A stretch of 64,000 nt of DNA from Candidatus Bathyarchaeota archaeon (GTDB lineage: Archaea > Thermoproteota > Bathyarchaeia > Bathyarchaeales > Bathycorpusculaceae), in contig JAOULW010000003.1 in the NCBI GenBank assembly GCA_029881805.1, positions 62,001-126,000 on the forward strand. Reading direction: 5' to 3'. Position 1 is the first letter of the stretch, and each line of letters opens with the position of its first letter. Positions 52,902 through 62,177 of this stretch are shown in pieces. The notes below the pieces were generated by a model. The model worked only from the letters and a program-made list of their open reading frames with translations, was not told the DNA's origin and ran no database searches. The position numbers and the translations under genes are program-made.

Positions 52902-53291
52902 TTACCATAATAGCCCAGTCAATATTCCTAGGCCGATTAGCAACATAGCCAGAATTGCAAATACTATCGCAGCGACAATGACAGCTATAATGGCAATGAC
53001 GAATGCTGTTCCCCATCCTGTGTCGAAGAAATGTTTTATCAATCCCAGCCAGATCAGCAGTTGGATGATGAAAGCGATGACGCTAGCTATGAATCCCGAA
53101 AATATGGAGCCGAAGGCAAAGTTAAAGAGCCCGCCGACTACCTGTCCAAGAAGCATAATCCATAAAGCGTCAGTAAACCTTGCTTTCTCTCGTCCGACGA
53201 GAGCTTTTCCCACAAACCAAAGAATCGGTGCTAGTATAATGGTGCCTATTATGATGTTGAGAATCTGTAGAAGCAACAAGTCCATATTCAT
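52902..53291 (-). CDS. Small integral membrane protein, unknown function
   Basis: The 129-residue protein consists almost entirely of four hydrophobic helices, the last of them (FVIAIIAVIVAAIVFAILAM) very regular. A short conserved-looking loop GREKARFTDALWIMLLGQVVGG follows helix 1. The overlapping plus-strand open frame is Lys/Pro/Ser-rich and is its shadow. Start ATG 53291. Function unknown. Confidence 0.7.
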   Translation of the reverse strand: MNMDLLLLQILNIIIGTIILAPILWFVGKALVGREKARFTDALWIMLLGQVVGGLFNFAFGSIFSGFIASVIAFIIQLLIWLGLIKHFFDTGWGTAFVIAIIAVIVAAIVFAILAMLLIGLGILTGLLW

Positions 53292-53549
53292 GCAAGACTC
53301 ACCTTTTTCTGCGGATTTATTCGTCCCATTATTTAAAACTAGTGGGTTGAGTCGTCGTTAACTGGTGGTCAAGATTTGGAATCTATGTTGAGCACTCTGC
53401 CTTCGAAGCACGGGTGACGATCTTTTTGCTCATCTGGCTTTTCATCTTGCTGGTAGAATTGACGTATTAAGCATCGCCTCCATCACGTTATAATGTTAAG
53501 GCGTAAGGTCGACGCGCACCGCCGCTTGTCATGGTCACTCAAAGTCATT

Positions 53550-55172
53550 CTAGACCAGTTTTTGATCGAAGACTTCGTATTCCTTTTCAGAAAGCCATCC
53601 TTCCTCTTTGACCCTTTCAAGCCCACTCTTGATTTTATTACGTTCAGTGGTTGATTTCAACATGTCAAACTTGTCTCCGACTTCACGTATCTCTTTTTCA
53701 AAAGCCGCATTCCCTTCAAGCAATATGGGAAACTTCTCCAGAAGTGAGGTTACGGCTTTAAAACGAGGAACAAGGAGCTGCTTGACTTTTGCCTTGCCTA
53801 ATGCTCCTTTGAACTTTGTCCTAAAACCTATACTATTCGCAACAGATGGTGCGAAAATCACGTACCGCTTTTTCTCCTCAGTACGATAACAAACTAGATA
53901 GAAAGGCATGTAGACTAAGGCTTGACCCTCATGCTTTTTTTGAACCCCTAATTTCTCAAAATTTGCAAGATCAGCCTCGCATGATCTTATCATCTTATCG
54001 ATTTGTTTAATTATTGTCGAAGTTAGATGCTCAGATTTATCAATTTCTTGCTGATGGAATTGAATTTCAGCATCACGAGATGCCTCAAGCTCGAGCAGAT
54101 CCTTCCTAGTTTCATTGACCTTAGCTTCCAATTCTGACCTTAGTCGAAAAGTTTCAAGCGATTTGCTTTCTTCTATTTCCTTTATTCGTTCTTCAATTTC
54201 CTCAGCCTTTACTTGAATATCGGAAAATTCTTTCTTGCTTTCATTCGCTCTTTCCTTCCAGTTTTTTTCTCCAACAGTGTCTTTGTCGGCTGCATGCATT
54301 TTCGCTTCGATGTTGCATCGTTCAATTTTTCCAAGTATTTGTTCTTTAGTTTTTTCAAGCTTTACTTTTTCTTTTTGCAACGTAAGAAGCTGTTTCTCAA
54401 AATTTCTCGTTAGCTCGGCTATTTTTTCTTCATACTCTTCGTTTATGCGATCAACTTTTGGCGTCATTATGTTTTCTTGCTTCTCAATTTCTGATGCGAC
54501 CTCTTCTCTGATCGTTCTTATTTTGCCACGGATTATTTTAACAAAGTTGTGGGTCGTTTTGTTGAGGAGTTTCATGGTTTCATAAAGAAAGTTAACATCT
54601 TCTTTAAGATCTGACTTTAGATTTTTGAACTCTTGCGTTATCGTTGAAATTGTCAGCTCATCTATTGTGGGTAACAAAGTCACTATTTTGGGCTGAGTTT
54701 CAACTTGCTTGGCTTCAGAAAGGTACAGGTTGAACTCTTTAAGAAAAATTGGTTCAGCAATAAGTGCATCTATTGCCATTGTTTTTTCTTGACCTGATGT
54801 TTGGAAATAGTTAGCATCACCGGAAAGAAAAGCTATGTAAGTTTCTAGTGCTTTGGAACCTCTGTTCGCTTTTTCCATGAAAATCTTAACGTCTGGAATT
54901 GCTTTGTAAACCATAGTGTGCATTGTTGTTTTTAGCCCGTCGAAGAGTAGACTCGCATTGTTGAATGGCGCAAGCCATAACGGATAGCAAAATTCAGCCA
55001 AGAAAAGCATTTTTTCTTCCGGTTTCTTGAGTATTAAACCACTGCTTTTTGCTCTTTCTAGTTCAGCAAAACAATAAATGACCGCTTTTTCCATTTCTTC
55101 TGTGAATGTTTCGGTGCGACTTTCGGACAGAGCTGAAAAGGGAAGAATCAATCTTGTAATTTTTTGAGACAA
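53550..55172 (-). CDS. Large coiled-coil protein, unknown function
   Basis: The 540-residue product has an N-terminal globular part (residues 1 to about 180), a long coiled coil from about 225 to 395 (EIEKQENIMTPKVDRINEEY onward, with repeated E-K heptads), and a C-terminal globular part with a beta-rich segment ALVYMPFYLVCYRTEEKKRY followed by a helical end. There is no signal peptide. Globule-coil-globule order with a small beta domain suggests a structural or adaptor protein. No family is recognised. Confidence 0.75.
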   Translation of the reverse strand: MSQKITRLILPFSALSESRTETFTEEMEKAVIYCFAELERAKSSGLILKKPEEKMLFLAEFCYPLWLAPFNNASLLFDGLKTTMHTMVYKAIPDVKIFMEKANRGSKALETYIAFLSGDANYFQTSGQEKTMAIDALIAEPIFLKEFNLYLSEAKQVETQPKIVTLLPTIDELTISTITQEFKNLKSDLKEDVNFLYETMKLLNKTTHNFVKIIRGKIRTIREEVASEIEKQENIMTPKVDRINEEYEEKIAELTRNFEKQLLTLQKEKVKLEKTKEQILGKIERCNIEAKMHAADKDTVGEKNWKERANESKKEFSDIQVKAEEIEERIKEIEESKSLETFRLRSELEAKVNETRKDLLELEASRDAEIQFHQQEIDKSEHLTSTIIKQIDKMIRSCEADLANFEKLGVQKKHEGQALVYMPFYLVCYRTEEKKRYVIFAPSVANSIGFRTKFKGALGKAKVKQLLVPRFKAVTSLLEKFPILLEGNAAFEKEIREVGDKFDMLKSTTERNKIKSGLERVKEEGWLSEKEYEVFDQKLV

Positions 55173-55642
55173 ACCGCCACCATTTTGAATGTAAGCGATG
55201 GGTCAGTTTAAATGCTTTATGAATGTTGCCAGAATTTTATGTCTGGCTTTCGTTTCTTGAGTTCAAATCAATGTATTGAAAATGTTTTCAAGCAAACAGA
55301 TCGCATCATTTCATGAAAATGAATATTAGAAAAATGGGGATATTTAGTCTAATGTGATTGCCAATTCACTTCTTTTTCTTTGTTTTCCCCTTTTTCTTCT
55401 TTTTCGCAGTCGGAGGCACGATTGCAACCTCAGACCTATAATTCTTTGCGATTTATATAAAAAATTTTCTATTGGCTTGCGATATTAATTTGTTTTTCAA
55501 AAATCTTTTTAAAAAAGGGTATTAGATAGTTTTAAGCGGTTTTTTGGAGATAAAGGCGTCGCTGAAGAAAATTTTGGCGCATAAGGATGAAACTAGGTCG
55601 AAGAATGAACTGTAGTGCCTTTTAATCCTTTTTTTACTGTTT
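55173..55642. other. 470-base AT-rich region without a supported gene
   Basis: Two short frames were seen: a Lys-rich minus-strand frame (NYRSEVAIVPPTAKKKKKGK, stop near 55348) whose first usable start is GTG 55419, and a 24-codon plus-strand frame ending near 55616. Neither has support beyond an open frame. Poly-T and poly-A runs are frequent. Confidence 0.4.
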
Positions 55643-56881
55643 TTATGTTTTTCGCTTAAGCAGTGGAACGCCCACAGTGGCTATTATTGCTGTGGCTAGG
55701 ATTATTATAACTGCAAGGTTAATGTAAAGTGGAGACAACGATTGAAAAATAGCGGCTACCTCCGGATATTTTACTGGATCAGTATATTGAAGGGGCAATG
55801 TTGCTAATACTGCGGCGGCTAAGCCTCTCGTCAACACTGCACTCATAATTGATCTTTCCTTTTCGAGTTCACCGCAACGGACGGTTGCGAATCTTACAGC
55901 GCCGAATCTGACTAGCAACAGCATGAGCGAAAGGATTGCGCTGGTTATCACGATTGTAACGCTGTCAATTAAAACGATCAGACCTATGTAGACAAAGAAG
56001 AATGTCCGTAGAAGGAATGCAACCTCAGACTCGAATTTTTTTAATCCAACATCAACAACCGTGTTCGGCGGTCTTTCCATTCTAAGCATTCGGTAGATTT
56101 CTTTCTCGTTACCTAACATAATGCCAAAGAGAAGAGAGCAGAGAGAGCCGCTTCCGCCTAAGGATTCAGAAAAGGAATAGGCCAAAAGTACAACGGCTAA
56201 AGTGAGCATGTAGGCATAAGATGCCTTTGCAATCTTCTTCAATGCACTTAGCCAGATGAATCCGAAGATTATGCCAAGAACCACCCCGGTGGAAAATCTG
56301 CTGGCTATGGACTGACTGATCGTTGCTAAATCGACAGCGGCACCTTTCAATAATATTTCGATGACCACCAATGAAAAGACTATGCATAGAATGTCGGTGA
56401 TTGCAGATTCTAGGCTTAGTATTGTTGAACATTTCTCGCTGACTTTTATCCTAGAAGCTAATGAAATCACCGCTATGCTGCTGCTGCCCCCAAGAATTGT
56501 GCCAAAAAGCACAGAGTATAGCAAAGGTACATCAGGAATAACAATGTACATCATGAAAAGAGTTGTCACGATAACATTCATTGAAAAGCCGACTATGGCA
56601 AGAACTGCGGCTCTAGGACTTTCAGAGAAAACACGGTAGATGTTCATAACCATTCCACCATCAAACAGTATGAAAACGAGGGCCAAAGCAGCAAGATATG
56701 GAGCTAGGTCCATTATTGAGCTGGCATCCACCAAACCAGTTGCGGGTCCAAGAATCATACCCAAAACTATAAGCAGGAGCATGTCTGGGAAACCTGTTCT
56801 TTCAAAGAGATAATTGCCCAAAAACCCTATTACAATTATGGAACCGCCCAGTATTAGTGCAAGTGTGACGGGATCTAGCAA
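55643..56881 (-). CDS. Cation/proton antiporter (CPA family)
   Basis: The 412-residue protein has about 12-13 hydrophobic helices. FILFDGGMVMN matches the FxLFxxGL-type helix of monovalent cation:proton antiporters, and ESAITDILCIV contains the acidic Asp of the ion-binding helix. LTRGLAAAVLATLP is the conserved C-terminal helix of the NhaP-like branch. It probably exchanges Na+ or K+ for protons. TTG 56881 is the start. It diverges from the hydrogenase operon and may act with it in ion-gradient control (inference). Confidence 0.9.
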   Translation of the reverse strand: MLDPVTLALILGGSIIVIGFLGNYLFERTGFPDMLLLIVLGMILGPATGLVDASSIMDLAPYLAALALVFILFDGGMVMNIYRVFSESPRAAVLAIVGFSMNVIVTTLFMMYIVIPDVPLLYSVLFGTILGGSSSIAVISLASRIKVSEKCSTILSLESAITDILCIVFSLVVIEILLKGAAVDLATISQSIASRFSTGVVLGIIFGFIWLSALKKIAKASYAYMLTLAVVLLAYSFSESLGGSGSLCSLLFGIMLGNEKEIYRMLRMERPPNTVVDVGLKKFESEVAFLLRTFFFVYIGLIVLIDSVTIVITSAILSLMLLLVRFGAVRFATVRCGELEKERSIMSAVLTRGLAAAVLATLPLQYTDPVKYPEVAAIFQSLSPLYINLAVIIILATAIIATVGVPLLKRKT

Positions 56882-57207
56882 TTTTTGACCCTTTTTTTAT
56901 CCTTAATCTGTTGTTCGGCTTAAAGAATTTTTGTTTTGCAGTAAGGAATAGGTCAGTTTCTGATATTTAAATACGGAGTTTTTCATGGGGAAACTCGCAA
57001 TCTAATGACGACCTTGCGAAAGCAATTCCAAATCGGTCATATCATAAGGTTTTGGCAGCAATCTTGATGTAATTTATAAGAGACGAAACATAATTATTTT
57101 GCAAATTTGATGTAAGAGAGTATAATAGTGTGGATTATTAACATCAAAAGTGTTGTGGAAAGTTTGACATCCATGTGGCTATGAACAACATCTTGAGGAG
57201 CACAAAT
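56882..57207. promoter_or_regulatory. Divergent control region between antiporter and hydrogenase
   Basis: No gene is seen. TTTATAAG at 57073-57080 is the best plus-strand TATA box, giving a leader of about 100 bases to the hydrogenase small subunit. TATTTAAATAC near 56964-56974 and TATAATAG at 57121-57128 are weaker alternatives. Confidence 0.4.
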
Positions 57208-57627
57208 ATGAAGATTGCAGCGAGAAGTCGAATCAAGTCGCCGTGGCTTTTTCACTTAAATACTGGATCTTGCGCTGGCTGCGACATTGAGATAGTGGCA
57301 ACCTTGACTCCCCGTTACGATGTGGAACGCCTAGGATGCATACTTGTCGGTTCTCCTCGTCATGCTGATGTTCTCCTAGTTACAGGACCAGTCACTCGCC
57401 AAATGCTTCCACGCTTTATTAGAGTTTATGAACAAGTACCGGAGCCAAAAGTAGTCGTCGCTGTAGGTGTCTGTGCAATTTCTGGAAGTCCTTTCGTAGG
57501 GAGTCAGATGATTGAAGGCCCTCCTGACAAAATTGTCCCAGTAGATGTTTACGTTGCAGGATGTCCACCTAGACCTGAAGCTATTGTCAATGGGATTGTG
57601 ACGGCTTTGAAAAAGAAGTTTGGGTGA
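57208..57627 (+). CDS. Group 4 [NiFe]-hydrogenase small subunit (EchC/MbhJ/NuoB-like)
   Basis: The 139-residue protein binds the proximal [4Fe-4S] cluster. It shows GSCAGCDIEIVA with Cys22 and Cys25, GVCAISGSPF and AGCPPRPE, the four ligands of the NuoB family. I chose ATG 57208 because GAGGAG lies 7 bases ahead; upstream GTG 57175 is also open. The large subunit follows immediately. Confidence 0.92.
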   Translation: MKIAARSRIKSPWLFHLNTGSCAGCDIEIVATLTPRYDVERLGCILVGSPRHADVLLVTGPVTRQMLPRFIRVYEQVPEPKVVVAVGVCAISGSPFVGSQMIEGPPDKIVPVDVYVAGCPPRPEAIVNGIVTALKKKFG

Positions 57628-57635
57628 GTGTACAG

Positions 57636-58853
57636 ATGACAGAGAAATTTGATGAGGTAAAGGAGGTAAAAGTGGATTATACTCGTTTACGTGTACCGCT
57701 AGGTCCAGTGCATCCGGCACTTAAAGAACCTATTTCTTTAACGGTTACCGTTCGAAGAGAGGAAATTCTTGACGTTGTAATAAGGTTAGGACATGTTCAT
57801 AGGGGAATAGAAGCATTAGCGGAGACTCGAAACTTAATTCAAACACTTTATTTGGTAGAACGGATTTGTGGAATTTGCTCTCACAGTCACACGACAGGCT
57901 TCGTACAAGCCCTTGAGGAAATTGGAGAAATAGAACTTTCAGACAGATCATTGCATCTTAGAAGTTTGATTTTTGAGTTGGAGCGCATGCAGAGCCATCT
58001 ATTTTTGATTGGAATAATGGCTTATGAAATTGGTTTCGACACGCTCTTTATGTTTACATGGTATGAAAGAGAGAAAATCCTTGATTTGTTTGAGGAAATC
58101 ACAGGCAATCGTATTCATCACTCCATGAATACGCTAGGGGGAGTGCGCTGGGATTTATCGCCAAGTTTTGTTGAGAAAGTGAATTGTTCCTTGAATAAAA
58201 TAGAAAAATCTGCTAAATATATTCAAGAAGTGTTTCAAGACAAGACCGTTGAAAAAAGACTGTGCGGAGTGGGAGTTCTTGATTATGATGAAGCTCGAGA
58301 GCTTTGTGTTGTGGGTCCTACAGCTCGTGGGTCAGGAGTGAAAGTGGACATTCGTAAAGCGTACCCATACGCTGCTTACAGCGAATTGAAGGACGACTTC
58401 TCCGTGGTTCTAAGAAACACCGCCGACGCACAGGCGAGGACGCAAGTTCGAATCTTAGAGTTGTTTGAGTCGATTAATTTAATCCGTGCAATTTTGGAGA
58501 AGTTACCGGACGGACCAATCTACAAGGAAAGCGTCATCAAATTGATGAAGAAAATTCCGGAAGGTGAAGCCACTTCATTGGTGGAGGCCCCTCGCGGAGA
58601 ACTTCTATACTTTGTAAGAACCAACGGAAAAGAAGGCTTGTGGCGACTAAATGTGCGGACGCCAACAATACCCAACGTATTGGGGCTAAAGCCCATGCTA
58701 ATAGGCAGCGAAATCGCAGATATACCAGTTACAGTTGCTTCCATCGACCCATGCATGGCATGCGCCAACCGAATAACTGTCGTCGATCAAGACAAGAGAG
58801 AAACAATCGTGACCGACCTGAAGAATCTGCGAAACCGAGGAAAAAAACAATGA
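57636..58853 (+). CDS. Group 4 [NiFe]-hydrogenase large subunit (EchE/MbhL/NuoD-like)
   Basis: The protein of about 405 residues keeps both nickel-binding cysteine pairs: ERICGICSHSHT (L1, near residue 80) and SIDPCMACANR (L2, near 370). A catalytic [NiFe] centre is therefore expected, unlike in NuoD or FpoD where these cysteines are lost. ATG 57636 has GGTGA 8 bases ahead; GTG 57624 overlaps the small subunit stop. It ends within the start of the membrane subunit (ATGA). Confidence 0.94.
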   Translation: MTEKFDEVKEVKVDYTRLRVPLGPVHPALKEPISLTVTVRREEILDVVIRLGHVHRGIEALAETRNLIQTLYLVERICGICSHSHTTGFVQALEEIGEIELSDRSLHLRSLIFELERMQSHLFLIGIMAYEIGFDTLFMFTWYEREKILDLFEEITGNRIHHSMNTLGGVRWDLSPSFVEKVNCSLNKIEKSAKYIQEVFQDKTVEKRLCGVGVLDYDEARELCVVGPTARGSGVKVDIRKAYPYAAYSELKDDFSVVLRNTADAQARTQVRILELFESINLIRAILEKLPDGPIYKESVIKLMKKIPEGEATSLVEAPRGELLYFVRTNGKEGLWRLNVRTPTIPNVLGLKPMLIGSEIADIPVTVASIDPCMACANRITVVDQDKRETIVTDLKNLRNRGKKQ

Positions 58854-59797
58854 ACACGGTGATAATACTCCTAATAACATTCCCACTGGTGTTTTTGCTA
58901 AGCCTACTCTTTGAAGGAATTGACAGAAAAGTTCATGCACGCATGCAAAAAAGAATAGGTCCTCCAATCATCCAGCCCTTTTACGATTTTGTAAAATTGT
59001 TTAATAAGGAAAGAATAATTCCAATGACTGCTTCCTCACGAATTTTCACGACTGTCCCCATAATAGCTGCTGCCGCTTCAATTCTGGGAGCATCTATACC
59101 TGTGGCTAGCTTGATCGCAGGATCAAACGTCGGAGGCGATTTAATAATAATCCTATATCTTTTGACCATTTCTCCTATAATGGTCATGATTGGCGGGTCC
59201 TCATCCGGTAACCCCTATGGGGCTGTTGGTTTTTCTCGAAAAATGACGATGTTAATTGCTTATGAAGTGCCCATGTTAATATGCATCCTATCTGTATCAG
59301 TCAATTATACGTCTCTAGCATACTATGACATTGTGCTTACTCAGGTCAAAATTGGGTCATTGCTGGCGCTAGCACGTCCAAGTATGGCAGCTGCCGCAGC
59401 CGCCTTTGTATTATGTATGCCTGCATACACAGAAACTGTACCGTTCGACATGTCTGAGGCCAAGACAGAAATTGTCCATGGCTCCTTGGTGGAGTATGGC
59501 GGACCCTACTTAGGTTTGGTCAAGCTGGCTAAGTCTGCTTCAAATTTTGCTTTGTCCTTTCTCGCGGTAAGTCTGTTTTTCTATACACCAGCTCTGCTTG
59601 AAAGATACTTTTCGCCTGAATTAGGGGGTGCTATGCTTTTATGTTTGGTAACAACTCTAATTTTCATGGTGTTTACAATGACTGTGCCCCGCACTATATT
59701 TGCCCGCTTGAAAATAGGACAAGCGTTCAAGTTCTATTGGCTTGTACCATTGACGTTATCCATAATATCTGTGGCGCTATCAATTTTAGGATTATAA
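58850..59797 (+). CDS. Membrane anchor subunit of the group 4 hydrogenase (EchB/MbhM/NuoH-like)
   Basis: The 315-residue protein has eight hydrophobic helices. Typical NuoH-family blocks are ERKVHAR-like DRKVHARMQKRIGPP near residue 25, QPFYDFVKLFNKE, and the charged loop ETVPFDMSEAKTEIVHGSLVEYGG, which couples to the catalytic arm. The ATG overlaps the large-subunit stop. The frame is open further upstream inside the large subunit, but that part is not coding. Confidence 0.94.
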   Translation: MNTVIILLITFPLVFLLSLLFEGIDRKVHARMQKRIGPPIIQPFYDFVKLFNKERIIPMTASSRIFTTVPIIAAAASILGASIPVASLIAGSNVGGDLIIILYLLTISPIMVMIGGSSSGNPYGAVGFSRKMTMLIAYEVPMLICILSVSVNYTSLAYYDIVLTQVKIGSLLALARPSMAAAAAAFVLCMPAYTETVPFDMSEAKTEIVHGSLVEYGGPYLGLVKLAKSASNFALSFLAVSLFFYTPALLERYFSPELGGAMLLCLVTTLIFMVFTMTVPRTIFARLKIGQAFKFYWLVPLTLSIISVALSILGL

Positions 59798-59811
59798 GGA
59801 GGATATCATGT

Positions 59812-60150
59812 ATGAAGTTAGGAAATATGCTCCGTGACGCGTTGAGGGCATTGCTCCATAAGCCAGTTACAGTTCGTTACCTGACAAGGGCCGGAGAAAT
59901 GGTGTCTGTTCCTGAGCGATACAGGGGAAAAATAGTTTATGACAAAGAGGCTTGCATAGGTTGCCTTCTATGCATAAGAACATGTCCTAGCGGCGTAATC
60001 ACCACTACTGAGGAAAAGAAGGTATCATTTAACATTTCGCGATGTGTGTTCTGCGCACAATGTGCAGAGATATGCCCGACAGACGCAATTAGACTAGGCT
60101 CAGATTTTGAGATAGTGACTAGTGAAAAGGAAGATCTGATTGTTCAATAA
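59812..60150 (+). CDS. Two-cluster ferredoxin subunit of the hydrogenase (EchF/MbhN/NuoI-like)
   Basis: The 112-residue protein has two [4Fe-4S] motifs, CIGCLLCIRTCP and CVFCAQCAEICP. It carries electrons between soluble ferredoxin and the small subunit. ATG 59812 follows AGGAGG by 9 bases and begins MKLGNMLRDALRALLHKPVT. The frame is open upstream within the membrane subunit gene, but that part is its shadow. Confidence 0.92.
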   Translation: MKLGNMLRDALRALLHKPVTVRYLTRAGEMVSVPERYRGKIVYDKEACIGCLLCIRTCPSGVITTTEEKKVSFNISRCVFCAQCAEICPTDAIRLGSDFEIVTSEKEDLIVQ

Positions 60151-60207
60151 GATTTATTAAAAAGAAGAGTGCTTCATTATTGAAATCAGTGGAGTAGACA
60201 GGGAAAT

Positions 60208-60684
60208 TTGTCATCAACACCGGACGAGATTGTTGTCTTGCTTCTAAAAAATGTTGTATATCGCCACTCGGAATTACGGTCGCTGGAAGAGTTCTTAGTT
60301 GAAAAGTACGGATTTAGCAAGATCGAAGAAAAAGAGTATGCAATCTCTGAATTAAGAAAGATTGTTCAGATAGAGCGAGAAGGAACCGTTTTGGGAGAAG
60401 AGGGAAGTGAAAAGAAACTTTCTTCTCTAAAGATCTATGAAGGAAGCCATTTGGATACTAAAATCAGAGTCTGCATTATGGGAGAAGTTGTTCAAAAAGA
60501 GGACGTAATTGTTGGGACAGGTGAAGAAGAGCGATATCCAGTCTACACTGCCGAATATCAAATGATCAAACTTGTGAGCGAAAGTGGTTACGCCATGCAG
60601 CAGCTAATTGAGCGGATAGCTGTAGACCTCGGGCTGGAAATAAGGTCACGTGAATGGGTTTTTCATAGGTCGAAAGAGGGTTAG
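60208..60684 (+). CDS. Unknown protein encoded with the hydrogenase genes
   Basis: The 158-residue soluble protein (for example LKNVVYRHSELRSLEEFLVEK and ISELRKIVQIEREGTV) has no cysteine-cluster motif and no membrane segment. It starts with TTG 60208, with AGGG close upstream. Its place after the ferredoxin subunit is where some group 4 hydrogenases encode an accessory or NuoC/EchD-like subunit, but no sequence match to those is seen. It converges on the antiporter-like genes with a 4-base overlap. Confidence 0.65.
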   Translation: MSSTPDEIVVLLLKNVVYRHSELRSLEEFLVEKYGFSKIEEKEYAISELRKIVQIEREGTVLGEEGSEKKLSSLKIYEGSHLDTKIRVCIMGEVVQKEDVIVGTGEEERYPVYTAEYQMIKLVSESGYAMQQLIERIAVDLGLEIRSREWVFHRSKEG

Positions 60685-62177
60685 GGCACACCGATCAGAC
60701 TTAGAAGAATATTTGGTTGTAGACCAAACAGAATGGCTACAGCGGCCAAGACTACCGTCGGGAGCCACATCGTTATGTGAACTTCCTTTGCTGTTTCTAG
60801 TTTCTCAGTTGTCTCTCCCATAAAGATTCTATGAAATGAACGAATTAGAAAGATGAAAGAAATCATAGATATGGAAACGAGCAACAGTAAAATCAAGACT
60901 GCCCCAGCAATACCTCCAAGAGGTAGCAGAAACTCGTAAGCCGCGTTGTAGAGAAGCAATTTTGCGTAAAAGCCGCCCAAAGGCGGAACACCAGTCAGTG
61001 AAAGTGCACAAATTACGTAACTTAACGCGGTTTTGTTCATTTTTCCTAATAAGCCACCCAGCAATTCAGTTTCTCCCGTTCCGCTAGTAAAAAACACTGA
61101 ACCCAGGCTTAGGATCATTCCCGTCTTCATTAATGCACTGTTCATCAAATAATACTGTCCCGCGACGAAACTGATTGATGATGTAAGCAAGCCTAGAGCA
61201 AAAATAGAATGCCCAAATTCATCTATGCTACAGTAGGCCAGCATCCGATAGAAATTCTTTTGCGGATACGCCAATAGGGCACCGGATAGCATAGAAATTA
61301 ACCCCAAGCCCACCATCAACGCAATAATAACGGGAGAAGGATATATCACATAAAATGGATAGACCAAGTTGTAGAGAGCAAGTATCAAAGCGATGGGTTC
61401 AGCACAGAAAAACCCGTTAATAGTTATAGTGGACCCCGGAAATACGTCGGGCAACCATCCGTGAAAGGGAACAAGCCCTATGTCTGCTCCGAGGCCAACA
61501 ATAAAACAAGCGACTGCCAACATAAGGAAATGTGGATTTTCAACTAAACGGGTTTGTATATCTGGGGTGTTCATTATGGCAAAAAGATCGGAATTGCCAG
61601 CTAAGATGAACACGATTAAGGTCCCCAGCAAAACAAATAGAGCACTTATTGCGGTGATTATCAAGTATTTGAAAGCTGCTTCGGTTGAAAGCTTGCTTGG
61701 ATTATGAGCAACTAGGACTACTGAAACACCGACTGTCAATTCTACGAAGAGGTAGATACCAAACAAGTCATGTGAAAGCAGGAGTCCTAACATGCAGCAG
61801 AGAAATAGAAGTAAGAAGAAATTGTACATAGTTGGCTTTAGTCGACCTTCTTTCTCAGCTTTTACGTTGTAGATCGAAGTCAGAAAGAATATCAAAGCAA
61901 CAGTTACAATACCAGCTATGTTTCTCAAATCAACATACAAAGAAAGTTGGGGAACCTCTAGAACGCGAATTTCGCTATCAAGGACGTACGGAACCATTGA
62001 CAGCGATGTAATCAAGGTTAAACCAGTGCCAGAAAGCAGTGCAATCTTTCCGATTTTTTTGAAGAAAGGCTCCAGAAACCAGAATGGGTGTAGAAGTATG
62101 TGTAAGATTCCCATGGAAAGCGGGATTATTAAGGAAAAAAGTGGAAGCAGAGAGTACACTAGTCTGCCCACCTCCAT
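60681..62177 (-). CDS. Proton-antiporter-like membrane subunit (MrpD/NuoN/HyfF-like)
   Basis: The 498-residue protein has about 14 hydrophobic helices. Key features of the antiporter-like family are the Glu in YLFVELTVGVSVVLVAH, the Lys in AAFKYLIITAISA, VPFHGWLPDVFPGS with the conserved His/Pro loop, and AYCSIDEFGH. It probably pumps protons or Na+ as part of the hydrogenase. It begins inside the end of the preceding gene (19-base overlap). Confidence 0.92.
   Translation of the reverse strand: MEVGRLVYSLLPLFSLIIPLSMGILHILLHPFWFLEPFFKKIGKIALLSGTGLTLITSLSMVPYVLDSEIRVLEVPQLSLYVDLRNIAGIVTVALIFFLTSIYNVKAEKEGRLKPTMYNFFLLLFLCCMLGLLLSHDLFGIYLFVELTVGVSVVLVAHNPSKLSTEAAFKYLIITAISALFVLLGTLIVFILAGNSDLFAIMNTPDIQTRLVENPHFLMLAVACFIVGLGADIGLVPFHGWLPDVFPGSTITINGFFCAEPIALILALYNLVYPFYVIYPSPVIIALMVGLGLISMLSGALLAYPQKNFYRMLAYCSIDEFGHSIFALGLLTSSISFVAGQYYLMNSALMKTGMILSLGSVFFTSGTGETELLGGLLGKMNKTALSYVICALSLTGVPPLGGFYAKLLLYNAAYEFLLPLGGIAGAVLILLLLVSISMISFIFLIRSFHRIFMGETTEKLETAKEVHITMWLPTVVLAAVAILFGLQPNILLSLIGVP

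Noticed and set aside
52840-53361. 173-codon plus-strand open frame over the small membrane protein
   Set aside because: The minus-strand product has regular membrane helices and a good ATG; the plus-strand frame is Met/Pro/Ser-rich without any motif.
55348-55419. Short Lys-rich minus-strand frame with start GTG 55419
   Set aside because: Only about 23 codons, a low-complexity AAG/AAA run, and no homologue. It is mentioned in the region entry but not called a gene.
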